29,871 nucleotides of DNA from RAM1 sp040376925 (GTDB taxonomy: Bacteria > Pseudomonadota > Gammaproteobacteria > Burkholderiales > Burkholderiaceae_C). The number at the start of each line of letters is the position of its first letter. The stretch's first letter is position 1. Location of the stretch: positions 1 through 29,871 of the forward strand of contig JBEIPU010000026.1 of NCBI GenBank assembly GCA_040376925.1. Reading direction: 5' to 3'. A model generated the notes under the pieces. The model did not search any database. It worked only from the letters and a program-made list of their open reading frames with translations, and was not told where the DNA came from. Both the position numbers and the translations under genes were made by a program. This document shows, piece after piece, positions 1-7,148 of this stretch.

Positions 1-1179
1 GACATGGCCAGCCCCAACATCAACATGCGGGACCCGGCCATCTACCGCATACGCCGCGCCACGCACCACAACACGGGCGACAAATGGTGCATCTACCCCA
101 TGTACACCTACGCGCACCCGATAGAGGACGCGCTGGAGAACATCACCCACAGCATCTGCACGCTGGAATTTGAAGACCAGCGCCCGTTTTACGACTGGCT
201 GCTGGACAGGCTGTGCGAAGGCGGCCTGCTGGCCCAACCCCACCCGCACCAATACGAATTTGCGCGGCTGAACCTGACGTATGTGATCACCAGCAAGCGC
301 AAGCTGAAACAGCTGGTGGACGAAGGCCACGTGAGCGGCTGGGACGACCCGCGCATGCCCACCATCGTGGGCCTGCGCCGGCGCGGCTACACGCCCCAGA
401 GCATCCAGCTGTTTGCAGAGCGCATCGGCGTGACCAAGAGCGACAGCTGGATCGACTACAGCACGCTGGAAGGCTGCCTGCGCGACGACCTGGACCCGAA
501 AGCCGCGCGCGCCATGGCCGTGCTGGACCCGGTGAAGCTCATCATCACCAACTGGGATGAGCTGCATGGCGCTGGAACGCTGGACGACTGCAGCGCCCCG
601 GTACACCCCCACGACGCAGAGCGCGGCCGCCGCAGCTTCAAATTTGGCCGCGAGCTCTGGATAGAAAAGACAGACTACGAAGACGTGCCGCCCAAGGGCT
701 ACAACCGCTTGTACCCGGGCAACAAGGTCCGCCTGAAATACGGCCACGTCATTGAATGCACAGGCGCCCAGCGCGACGACGCCGGCAACTTGCTGGAAGT
801 GCACGCCACCCTGGTACCCGACACCAAGAGCGGCACGCCGGGCAGCGACGCCATCAAGGTCAAGGGCGTGATCACCTGGGTGGGCGCGGCGGATGCGGTG
901 CCAGCCGAAGTGCGCCTGTACGACCGCCTGTTTGCCGTGCCACAGCCCGACACGGGCGACAAGGATTTTCTGGAAGAGCTGAACCCCGATTCGCTCAAGA
1001 CCGTGACGGCGTATGTGGAGCCGTCATTGGCCAGCGCGAAGCCGGACGAGAAGTTTCAGTTTGAGCGGCATGGGTATTTTGTGGCGGATATGAAAGACCA
1101 CCTGTCTCCTCTGAATGGAGGAGAGGGTAAGCCCGTGTTCAACAGGGTGGCGGGGATGAAGGATAGTTGGGGGAAGTAA
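1..1179 (+). CDS. glnS: glutaminyl-tRNA synthetase, C-terminal part (5' end outside window)
   Basis: Class I aminoacyl-tRNA synthetase that charges tRNA-Gln in the cytoplasm. The reading frame is open from the first base, so the gene starts upstream. Compared with E. coli GlnRS from memory, about the first 175 residues, including the HIGH motif, are missing. Seen here: HHNTGDKWCIYPMYTYAHP and ITHSICTLEF blocks of the catalytic core, the KMSKS equivalent ITSKR at about residue 95 of the visible part, GWDDPRMPTI.GLRRRGY, and the C-terminal anticodon-binding beta-barrels (KVKGVITWV, VEVRLYDRLF-like, FERHGYF, PVFNR). It ends in TAA. Codon usage is GC-rich, in clear contrast to the next gene. Identification is near certain. 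Confidence 0.97.
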   Translation, partial: DMASPNINMRDPAIYRIRRATHHNTGDKWCIYPMYTYAHPIEDALENITHSICTLEFEDQRPFYDWLLDRLCEGGLLAQPHPHQYEFARLNLTYVITSKRKLKQLVDEGHVSGWDDPRMPTIVGLRRRGYTPQSIQLFAERIGVTKSDSWIDYSTLEGCLRDDLDPKAARAMAVLDPVKLIITNWDELHGAGTLDDCSAPVHPHDAERGRRSFKFGRELWIEKTDYEDVPPKGYNRLYPGNKVRLKYGHVIECTGAQRDDAGNLLEVHATLVPDTKSGTPGSDAIKVKGVITWVGAADAVPAEVRLYDRLFAVPQPDTGDKDFLEELNPDSLKTVTAYVEPSLASAKPDEKFQFERHGYFVADMKDHLSPLNGGEGKPVFNRVAGMKDSWGK

Positions 1180-1233
1180 AAATTCTCAACATCCCCGATC
1201 CAGGCCTTCGGCTTATCCGTACAACCAATTTAC

Positions 1234-3678
1234 ATGCAAAACAGAATTGCTGAACTCCTTGTAGAGTCTGCAGCGTCCACATCACCAACTGAACGCCACA
1301 TTTTCCATGTGGCGATCCTCAGATTGTTGTTGCAACACGCATGTGTCTGCTTGGCTGAACTTCTAACGTTTAGAAGAATGAGCCTCGCTGCCGCAACAGA
1401 GCGCGCCCCACTACCAATCAGTTCACTACGCGAACCGTCGGATGGCACGCTGGTTGCGACTCTGGGTGAACTACTAGTAGCGGCAGAAAACGATGGCATA
1501 GGGGGTATTAGCAAGCGCGTGCTGCGCGGCACTGACGAAGACCGTGCGTGCTGGCGACTTATTGCAAATGACACCAGAACTGTGGATCGCCTCCTTCACA
1601 CCTTAGTAAGCAGGCGCAACGATGGAGTTGAGGGCCATGGACTGAACGGACTTACAGATGTTGAAGCAGAAGCAGATGCATTGGCACTGATTTCGGAATC
1701 ACTCACCCCCATCTTGCCAAGAGTAGCGCCAGATGGAAATTCCTTCTTCCTTGAAACTCCTGAACGCACAAGGTATACCGTTCGACTATTGCGTCCCTTC
1801 TCGGGAAATCTAATGTGCTACCGAAATATCAAAAGAACAGCACATGGACGATGTGTTGTCAAAGCACAGGTAGAACGTGGACTTTCTCGCAAGGACGATG
1901 TTGCGTTCGAAGCAGAAGATCCTTTTGATCCAAGCAAGATAGGCGGAACAAGTCAGCGGTTCGATATCACGCGAACGTATGATGAAAAATGGTCCCCTCT
2001 AACCTTGATCCCAAGCAGGCTTACCACAGACTTCACTGGAAGAGATAACGAACTCGCAGATCTAAAAGATTGGTTGGATGACACCGAATCTCGTGCTTGC
2101 ATGCTCTATGGCGACGGGGGAATAGGAAAAACCACTCTGGCTGTTGAATTTGTTCATCGGATGCTGGACGGGTCTCTTAAATCCAAGTTCAAACCTGAGC
2201 TCATTACTTTCTACACTGCAAAAAAAACTCGATGGGGATTAAGTGGTTTAGAAGTTATCAAGACTGCTGAAGTTGGCGTGGCGGATGTAGCCGCACATCT
2301 CGCACGATCACTCGAAGGAAAACCACTTGACAGATCGTGGTATGCAAAGGGACCAGACGAACTCATACAGAAGCTCTCGAGTCTGCTGATAGAGGATTGG
2401 GGCGTCACAAGAAACTCCCATCTACTCATACTAGATAACACAGAGACGATGGCTTCCAATTCAGAGGAAGTCAAAGAGCTTGCGCGCCAAGTTCGCGAAC
2501 TTTCCAGAAAAGTTGGGCGTGTGCTTCTCACCTCGCGTCGCAGAGAAGCGATAGAAGCGCATCAAATAGAAATAAAGCCGTTAAGTGATAGCGAATCTGT
2601 AAATTTTCTTAGAGCGCGCGCTACAGCACTAAATCGTCGACCAATACTTGACGCAGGCGACAGAACTCTATCCAAATACGCAAAGTCTCTTGGAAACAAG
2701 CCGCTAGTCCTAGAGGTTTTTGTTGGCGCGTTAGGAGAGCATGGAATCGGTTTGGAAAATGCATTTCAGCGTGTTCAAAGAATGCATTCACAAGACCTAG
2801 GTGAGTTCTTGTACTCAGACGCTTGGCAACGGATGTCCGATGGGATGCGGCATCTCTTCCTTCTCATGACTCGAGTTTCTGAAATCTCAGATGACACTCT
2901 TCTGAAGTTATGCTGCGGCCAAGCCGGATTGTCCGTATTGGAAGCTTATGAAGCTTTGGAGGAGAGTAGAGGTATTGCACAAGTCTCTCGATTTGAAGAC
3001 GATACGCAGATCCTATTTTCATCAGAGTTCGTAAAATTTTGCGGAAGCAGATCCGTTGAGATAGATGGTCAACGAGTTCCCTCTGACTTTGCTGTTGAAA
3101 AAATTAAGAGCCGGTATAACGAATTTTTGCGCAGCAGGACGGCGCATGTTTGGGATCGGGTAGATAAAGCATATCGACATGCACTGGCTCGGGTCGCCTT
3201 TACTGCTTATAGAGAGGGTAGAGACGACGACTGTGCAGCATTCTTCGAACTTGCGGTGGCGGAAGATGTTGACAATGGATGGCTGTATGACCGGTATGCG
3301 GTTTTTCTGTCTACCAAATTTCCGCGAAGGCGGTCCGAAGCTTTGGATTGGGCAAAGATGGCCGTCCAACTGATACCAAAAGACGCAGACGCTTGGTACA
3401 CAAGAGGAACCATCGAGAGCAAGCTGGGCAAATCCGCAGATGCTATATCTTCGCTTCAGCGGTCGGGAGCTTTAGGCAAGCCTCGTCACCTTGTGGCCAT
3501 GCAGCAGGCTAGCGCATATATGCGAATGTCTCCACCCGATCTTTCCAATGCTCGCGCAATGCTTTCCGAAGCCGCGGCAAACGAGCCCAAGAACGATCCG
3601 TTGCTATGGAAGTATCACGCCGAAGTACGCAATATTTATAGAAGCATCGAAGAACACTCTGTGCGACGTTCCGCTTGA
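1234..3678 (+). CDS. putative HEPN-STAND (NB-ARC)-TPR protein, candidate defence/abortive-infection effector
   Basis: An 814-residue protein in three parts. Residues 1-160 are mostly helical and carry R128-N129-x5-H135, an R(N)x6H pattern like the RNase motif of HEPN domains. Residues 265-500 form a STAND/NB-ARC ATPase: DFTGR entry at 266-270, Walker A GDGGIGKTT at 293-301, Walker B HLLILDN at 396-402, sensor VLLTSRRR at 430-437, and GNKP at 487-490 as the GxP motif. Roughly residues 650-800 are helical repeats of TPR type (for example ADAWYTRGTIESKLGKSADA). In such architectures the repeats sense a trigger, the NTPase oligomerises and the N-terminal domain is the effector; here that is inference. 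Base composition is AT-richer than glnS and downstream genes, suggesting horizontal transfer. No clear ribosome binding site precedes the ATG; an internal ATG at 1378 is possible but would remove helical sequence. The extreme C-terminus may be flank-derived. Confidence 0.75.
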   Translation: MQNRIAELLVESAASTSPTERHIFHVAILRLLLQHACVCLAELLTFRRMSLAAATERAPLPISSLREPSDGTLVATLGELLVAAENDGIGGISKRVLRGTDEDRACWRLIANDTRTVDRLLHTLVSRRNDGVEGHGLNGLTDVEAEADALALISESLTPILPRVAPDGNSFFLETPERTRYTVRLLRPFSGNLMCYRNIKRTAHGRCVVKAQVERGLSRKDDVAFEAEDPFDPSKIGGTSQRFDITRTYDEKWSPLTLIPSRLTTDFTGRDNELADLKDWLDDTESRACMLYGDGGIGKTTLAVEFVHRMLDGSLKSKFKPELITFYTAKKTRWGLSGLEVIKTAEVGVADVAAHLARSLEGKPLDRSWYAKGPDELIQKLSSLLIEDWGVTRNSHLLILDNTETMASNSEEVKELARQVRELSRKVGRVLLTSRRREAIEAHQIEIKPLSDSESVNFLRARATALNRRPILDAGDRTLSKYAKSLGNKPLVLEVFVGALGEHGIGLENAFQRVQRMHSQDLGEFLYSDAWQRMSDGMRHLFLLMTRVSEISDDTLLKLCCGQAGLSVLEAYEALEESRGIAQVSRFEDDTQILFSSEFVKFCGSRSVEIDGQRVPSDFAVEKIKSRYNEFLRSRTAHVWDRVDKAYRHALARVAFTAYREGRDDDCAAFFELAVAEDVDNGWLYDRYAVFLSTKFPRRRSEALDWAKMAVQLIPKDADAWYTRGTIESKLGKSADAISSLQRSGALGKPRHLVAMQQASAYMRMSPPDLSNARAMLSEAAANEPKNDPLLWKYHAEVRNIYRSIEEHSVRRSA

Positions 3679-3681
3679 GCT

Positions 3682-3871
3682 GGTCGATGTATTGCGCATC
3701 CGCCTTTCAGACCTGCCCATTGCGCGCGAGGTGGCGCGGGGCCGGCATGTGCATGTGGCTTATGCCCACAACGGCCCGGTGGTGGAGATAGTGTTGCTGC
3801 AGGCACGGGCACAGGGCTGGATGCCACTGCACGTCAAGCTGCGGTTGCCGCGGCCGGATGCACCTGTCTAA
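3682..3871 (+). pseudogene. orphan C-terminal ORF remnant
   Basis: Immediately after the STAND stop codon, GC-rich host-like codon use resumes in another frame. It encodes about 60 residues (VDVLRIRLSDLPIAREVARG ... VVEIVLLQARAQGWMPLHVK) ending in TAA. There is no start codon or ribosome binding site of its own at the left edge. The composition switch at the junction suggests the tail of a host gene whose 5' part was replaced by the STAND gene. The family is not recognised. It could also be a chance open frame, since GC-rich DNA gives long open frames easily. Confidence 0.35.
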
Positions 3872-3900
3872 GCCCGTCGAGCGATCAAGCCGCCAGACGG

Positions 3901-4224
3901 TCAGCGCAGATGAGGCGTCACCCGATTTTGCAGCAAGTCCACCAGCTCGGGCTGCATGTAGGCATAGTCGTCCGGTATGTCCAGGCACACCACGCGTTTG
4001 CCGTTCAGCGCTTTGCGAAAGCGCTGGTTCAACCGGCTGCGATGCTGCTTCTCCATCACAAAGATTACATCCGCCCATTGCACCTGCTCGGCGTCCAGCA
4101 GGGTTTCTGCGTCGGGTGCCAGGCCGGCTGAATCAGCCTCCACGCCCGGGTAACTTCCAAACACCTGCTCAGCCGTCGGGCTGCGAAGGCGGTTGCGGCT
4201 GCAGACGAACAACACTTTGAACAT
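3901..4224 (-). CDS. short low-molecular-weight protein-tyrosine-phosphatase-like protein
   Basis: A 107-residue protein starting MFKVLFVCSRNRLRSPTAE. C8-x5-R14-S15 is the phosphate-binding loop of the LMW-PTP/arsenate-reductase fold, followed by the typical DSAGL strand and WADVIFVMEK. A D-containing segment (DIPDDYAYM) sits where the family places its general acid. It is shorter than classical LMW-PTPs (about 150 residues), matching a compact subfamily. The likely role is cytosolic dephosphorylation of tyrosine or a small molecule; the substrate is unknown. An in-frame GTG at 4248 would add eight residues; ATG 4224 is preferred because the beta strand usually begins right there. No clear ribosome binding site. 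It lies between two AT-rich HEPN-motif genes but itself has GC-rich codons. Confidence 0.8.
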   Translation of the reverse strand: MFKVLFVCSRNRLRSPTAEQVFGSYPGVEADSAGLAPDAETLLDAEQVQWADVIFVMEKQHRSRLNQRFRKALNGKRVVCLDIPDDYAYMQPELVDLLQNRVTPHLR

Positions 4225-4248
4225 GCGGGGATTGTCCGGCAGAGTCAC

Positions 4249-4483
4249 GGCGGGTTGGGGGCGCTCCCGACGCGGAGCTTTCGCAGCGTGGCTACCTAAG
4301 GCAGAATGCCCGGATGCGCCCCTCCGAAGCTCTCTCTACCCACCGCGCGCGCGTACGGCAAATCATGCCCGACAAATTCCGCGCGCAGGTGCTGCGCGAC
4401 GCCTGCCCCCTTTAAGTCGCAGCAATACGCTATGTGTGGCATGCCATTCACGGGTCACGCACAGTTCTTCCAAAATCAGATCA
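4249..4483. other. intergenic gap between phosphatase-like and HEPN-like genes
   Basis: About 235 bases with no complete gene. It contains the short open frame annotated at 4314-4415 and an abrupt change from GC-rich to AT-richer sequence near 4430, close to the end of the HEPN-like gene. No inverted repeat, tRNA or clear promoter was recognised. Confidence 0.5.
4314..4415 (+). pseudogene. possible N-terminal fragment of a nucleotidyltransferase-type protein
   Basis: A 33-residue open frame beginning MRPSEALSTHRARVRQIM. This resembles the first helix of MntA-like minimal nucleotidyltransferases, which often begin MRPSEAL..H...IR. The frame then runs into unrelated sequence and stops before any GSxxxG catalytic motif. 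If genuine it is a truncated relic; such nucleotidyltransferases are common antitoxin partners of HEPN toxins, which fits the neighbouring HEPN-motif genes. The match is short and made from memory, so confidence is low. Confidence 0.3.
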
Positions 4484-5170
4484 CTAGATCGACCGCCCCT
4501 CTTTCAAATCGTCAAAGAGCTGGTTAATCATTTCGCCAGCTATCTCGAAATCAATTTGACTCATCGGCCAGAGGCTTGTTGTCCCATGGGAGTGCTCATT
4601 CCTTAGAAACGGAATGGTGTCCAGCCACTGGGGCAGATTGAACGAGTCATAGTCGTCCTTGGTGGGCACTACCTGTGAGTAGTCTAAATCCGCCCCACTC
4701 AAGTTCTCTTCAAACACTTTCTTTCCGATCTCCGATCGATACCTTTGGCGTGCTTGCCCTAGCGCATGGCGTCGAGCCATCGAGAATTTTTCAGTCGAGA
4801 AGTATCCCTTTTTCAACGCCCTCTTCAACAATGGTGCCAAGGTCGGCCTCTTGCCCTCAGTAACCTCCCCCTCGGGTGGATAGAAGCAAATTCGGAGCGC
4901 GAGCTCAAGGGTCGAGTAGAGGTACTGTCCAGCGACCATATTGAACCGGTAAACAAACCACGCGTACAAATAGACGTTCTTTGCGGTTTCGAAGTGGATA
5001 CGAATGGCTTCAGGAACCCCAGCGTGAAGGACAAACTGCTGGAGTTGCACTGACCTTTGCTCAATTTCTGCCAAATGCGCGTGGCCATTCAAAGTCTCCC
5101 ACTGGGGCGTTGAGCGAGGATCTGGCCTGAATATCGTGTCCGCATTGCGAAGTGCTTCGGCTGCATTCAT
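4484..5170 (-). CDS. HEPN-motif protein of unknown function
   Basis: A 228-residue, mostly helical, soluble protein. Near the C-terminus is FLRNEHSHGTTSLWP with R190-N191-x3-H195, the RNxxxH signature of HEPN RNases, followed by a final helix (IDFEIAGEMINQLFDDL). The centre has KNVYLYAWFVYRFNMVAGQY and STLELALR, which resembles a widespread group of uncharacterised bacterial proteins ending in an RN..xHG motif. No membrane segment or signal peptide. AT-richer codon use than the flanking GC-rich genes suggests transfer. The ATG at 5170 has only a weak GGGA upstream. A role as RNA-cleaving toxin or defence effector is inference from the motif; it could equally be a catalytically inert HEPN-like fold. 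Confidence 0.7.
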   Translation of the reverse strand: MNAAEALRNADTIFRPDPRSTPQWETLNGHAHLAEIEQRSVQLQQFVLHAGVPEAIRIHFETAKNVYLYAWFVYRFNMVAGQYLYSTLELALRICFYPPEGEVTEGKRPTLAPLLKRALKKGYFSTEKFSMARRHALGQARQRYRSEIGKKVFEENLSGADLDYSQVVPTKDDYDSFNLPQWLDTIPFLRNEHSHGTTSLWPMSQIDFEIAGEMINQLFDDLKEGRSI

Positions 5171-5240
5171 GAGAATATTCCCGTAGTTCGCAAGATTTTG
5201 CCTCTGTGTTTTCTGATTCCACCACTACCCCGAATACCCC

Positions 5241-5552
5241 ATGGTCCTCCTCGAATTCGCCATGAACCCGCCCGACCGCGGCGACGGCCTCAGCGCCTAT
5301 GTCGCGCGCATCCTCGACGTCATCGACCGCAGCGGCGTGGCCTACCAGCTCACGCCCATGGGCACCATCCTGGAGGGCAGCTTTGACGAGGTGATGGCCG
5401 TGGTGGCCGCCTGCTTTCGCGCGCTGGAGCCCGATTGCCCACGCATCGGCATGAACCTCAAGATGGACTACAAGCCCGGCACCGAATCACGCCTTAAAAG
5501 CAAAGTGGACGCCGTGGAGCGCCACGTGGGCCGCAAGCTGCGCACCGCATGA
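5241..5552 (+). CDS. MTH1187-family thiamine-binding protein (YqgV-like)
   Basis: A 103-residue cytosolic protein of the DUF77/MTH1187 fold. It has the family pattern MVLLEFxMxPxDxG at the start, YVARILDVIDRSGVAYQLTPMGTILEG and a C-terminal helix. Family members bind thiamine or related ligands; no enzyme activity is known. The start at 5241 is chosen because the MVLLEF strand is the conserved beginning. Its stop overlaps the next gene by four bases (ATGA), so the two are probably translationally coupled. Confidence 0.85.
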   Translation: MVLLEFAMNPPDRGDGLSAYVARILDVIDRSGVAYQLTPMGTILEGSFDEVMAVVAACFRALEPDCPRIGMNLKMDYKPGTESRLKSKVDAVERHVGRKLRTA

Positions 5553-6049
5553 AAACCATCCGCGACCTGAACACGCCGCCGCACATTGCCGGCCGTGTGG
5601 ACGCCATCGTCGTGCGCGGTGCACCGCGCGACCCGGCCCGCATCATCAACGCCACGCAGGCCCTGGCCGGCATCGGCCTGGCGGATGACCGCCTGGGCAA
5701 AAAGGGCGAGTCCGAGCTGTCCACGCGCCAGGTCACACTGGTGCAGGCTGAGCACCTGCCGGTGATCGCGCAGCTGGCCCAGCTGAGCGGCGTGGCCGCG
5801 GTGGACCCGGTGCGCCTGCGCCGCAACCTGGTGGTCTCAGGCATCAACCTGCTGGCGCTGCGCAACGCGCGGGTGCAGGTGGGCGACGCCGTGCTGGAGA
5901 TCGTGGGCCCCTGCGCGCCCTGCTCGCGCATGGAAACCGAGGTGGGCCCCGGCGCGTATGCCGCCATGCGCGGGCATGGGGGCATGACGGCGCGGGTGAT
6001 CACCACCGGCGCGATCCGCGTGGGGGACGTGGTGCGGGTGGTGGGCTGA
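5549..6049 (+). CDS. MOSC domain-containing protein
   Basis: A 166-residue protein consisting of one MOSC domain (molybdenum-cofactor sulfurase C-terminal type). The RRNLVVSGINLLALRN block at about 91-106 and the conserved cysteine pair in GPCAPCSRM (C122, C125) fit YiiM/YuaD-like members, which bind molybdenum cofactor or handle sulfur; some reduce N-hydroxylated compounds. The start overlaps the stop of the thiamine-binding gene. The stop is followed by a GC-rich gap before the toxin-antitoxin operon. The specific substrate cannot be read from the sequence. Confidence 0.85.
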   Translation: MKTIRDLNTPPHIAGRVDAIVVRGAPRDPARIINATQALAGIGLADDRLGKKGESELSTRQVTLVQAEHLPVIAQLAQLSGVAAVDPVRLRRNLVVSGINLLALRNARVQVGDAVLEIVGPCAPCSRMETEVGPGAYAAMRGHGGMTARVITTGAIRVGDVVRVVG

Positions 6050-6108
6050 GGGGGCGGCCCACCCGTCCCGGGCTCGGCCGCAAGTAACGTTCCGGCCAGC
6101 GCGTAAAG

Positions 6109-6145
6109 TTGAGCTTTAAAGGGCAGGCAGTTATCAGAACTGATA
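6109..6145 (+). promoter_or_regulatory. toxin-antitoxin promoter with palindromic operator
   Basis: A -35-like TTGAGC (6109-6114) and a -10-like TATCAG (6132-6137) are separated by 17 bases. The -10 hexamer is the left arm of a perfect palindrome, TATCAG-AA-CTGATA (6132-6145). The toxin ATG begins four bases after the palindrome, so transcription would start at or next to the start codon. A repressor bound here would block RNA polymerase directly, as expected for autoregulation by the HTH antitoxin. Confidence 0.6.
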
Positions 6146-6149
6146 TAAA

Positions 6150-6476
6150 ATGAAGCGCATCAAGTGGTTGGGTACGTCGTTGAATGCGGTGCGCGAGTTT
6201 CCGGCCGAAGCGCGCGGCCTTGTGGGTCAGGAGTTGCGGTTGGTGCAGGCAGGCGAAATGCCCACTGACTTCAAACCCATGCCCACGGTGGGCGCCGGGG
6301 CCTATGAAATCCGGGTGCGTGAAGGCAAACAGTACCGTGTGATCTACGTCGCCAAGTTTGCAGACGCTGTGTATGTGCTTCATGCCTTCATCAAGAAGGC
6401 GCAAAAGACGCCCCAGCCAGATCTGGACTTGGCCAAGAGCCGCTACACAGCGCTATTGAAAGAGGTAAGACCATGA
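6150..6476 (+). CDS. RelE/HigB-like toxin (Gp49/phage-derived family)
   Basis: A 108-residue basic protein with the order typical of Gp49-like/HigB toxins: KWLGTSLNAVREFPAEARGLVGQEL helices, KPMPTVGAGAYEIRV, then the beta strands YRVIYVAKFADAVYVLHAFIKKAQKTP ending in the helix LDLAKSRYTALL. Such toxins cleave mRNA on the ribosome. The gene precedes and overlaps the HTH gene (ATGA), the toxin-first order of HigBA systems. There is no ribosome binding site before the ATG; the operator abuts it, so the transcript is probably leaderless or nearly so. Confidence 0.85.
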   Translation: MKRIKWLGTSLNAVREFPAEARGLVGQELRLVQAGEMPTDFKPMPTVGAGAYEIRVREGKQYRVIYVAKFADAVYVLHAFIKKAQKTPQPDLDLAKSRYTALLKEVRP

Positions 6477-6769
6477 ACGAAAAGCTGAGAGTCGTCGTCG
6501 GCAGCGATAACGTCTTCCGGGACCTGGGCTTTCCCGAAGCCGAGGCGCAAAACCTGCTGTTGCGAACGGACCTGGTCATCCACATCCGCAAGGCGATTGC
6601 CAAGATGGGCCTGACGCAGGCAGAGGCCGCCAAGCGCGCCGGCATTACACAGCCCCGCATGAATGACCTGGTCAAGGGGCGCACCCACAAGTTCACGCTG
6701 GACGCATTGGTGAATGTGGCGGCGCAGCTGGGCTACACCGTCAAGCTGACGATGAAGAAGGTGGCGTAG
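6473..6769 (+). CDS. XRE-family antitoxin (HigA-like)
   Basis: A 98-residue protein with a helix-turn-helix in the second half: LTQAEAAKRAGITQPRMNDLVKGRTHKFTLDALVNVAAQLGYTVKLTM. This matches the XRE/HTH_37 antitoxins that pair with Gp49-like toxins. It neutralises the toxin and presumably represses the operon through the palindrome at 6132-6145. The four-base overlap with the toxin gene indicates translational coupling, and GAGGTAAG inside the toxin gene is the likely ribosome binding site. It converges on the HNH gene, leaving only 17 bases between stop codons. Confidence 0.88.
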   Translation: MNEKLRVVVGSDNVFRDLGFPEAEAQNLLLRTDLVIHIRKAIAKMGLTQAEAAKRAGITQPRMNDLVKGRTHKFTLDALVNVAAQLGYTVKLTMKKVA

Positions 6770-6786
6770 CGCCCTACCAACCCACC

Positions 6787-7137
6787 CTACCCACCCGCCC
6801 GCACCCCCACGCTCTTTCGCGTGCGTTCCCGCATGTCCGCCGGCTTGTTGCGCACCCACTGCACATAGCGGGCCACGCCCGGGTGGCGCAGCAGGGCTTC
6901 AATGCTTGCGTATTCACGCGCCAGTTCGCGCTCGGGGATCAGCGCATGGATCTGCCGGTGGCACATGCGGTGCAGCTGCACCGTGGCCGTGCCGCCTTCG
7001 GACTTGGGCACCAGGTGGTGGGCGTCGCCGTGGCCGTCGGGGATGGGGCGGCCACACAGCGGGCAGCCGGGCTGCGCCGGTGGGGGTGCGTCGGGTATGC
7101 GCTGCGCCAGCGCGCGGCGGCGGATGCGGCCCAGCAT
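6787..7137 (-). CDS. HNH endonuclease family protein
   Basis: A 116-residue protein with a zinc-type HNH domain: CPLCGRPI (C25, C28), DAHHLVPKSEGG (H40, H41) and LHRMCHRQIHAL (C59, H64). HNH enzymes nick or cut nucleic acid with a single metal ion. The same frame is open further upstream but would run across the AhpD-like gene, so ATG 7137, eleven bases after that gene's stop, is chosen; no good ribosome binding site is visible. It is the last gene of an apparent SDR/AhpD/HNH transcript. Its role (host maintenance versus restriction) is not evident. Confidence 0.8.
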   Translation of the reverse strand: MLGRIRRRALAQRIPDAPPPAQPGCPLCGRPIPDGHGDAHHLVPKSEGGTATVQLHRMCHRQIHALIPERELAREYASIEALLRHPGVARYVQWVRNKPADMRERTRKSVGVRAGG

Positions 7138-7148
7138 CTGGCGGCCCG

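Noticed and set aside
3707..4078. 123-residue minus-strand frame overlapping the phosphatase-like gene
   Set aside because: Overlaps most of a gene with an intact catalytic motif in another frame; no recognised domain or ribosome binding site.
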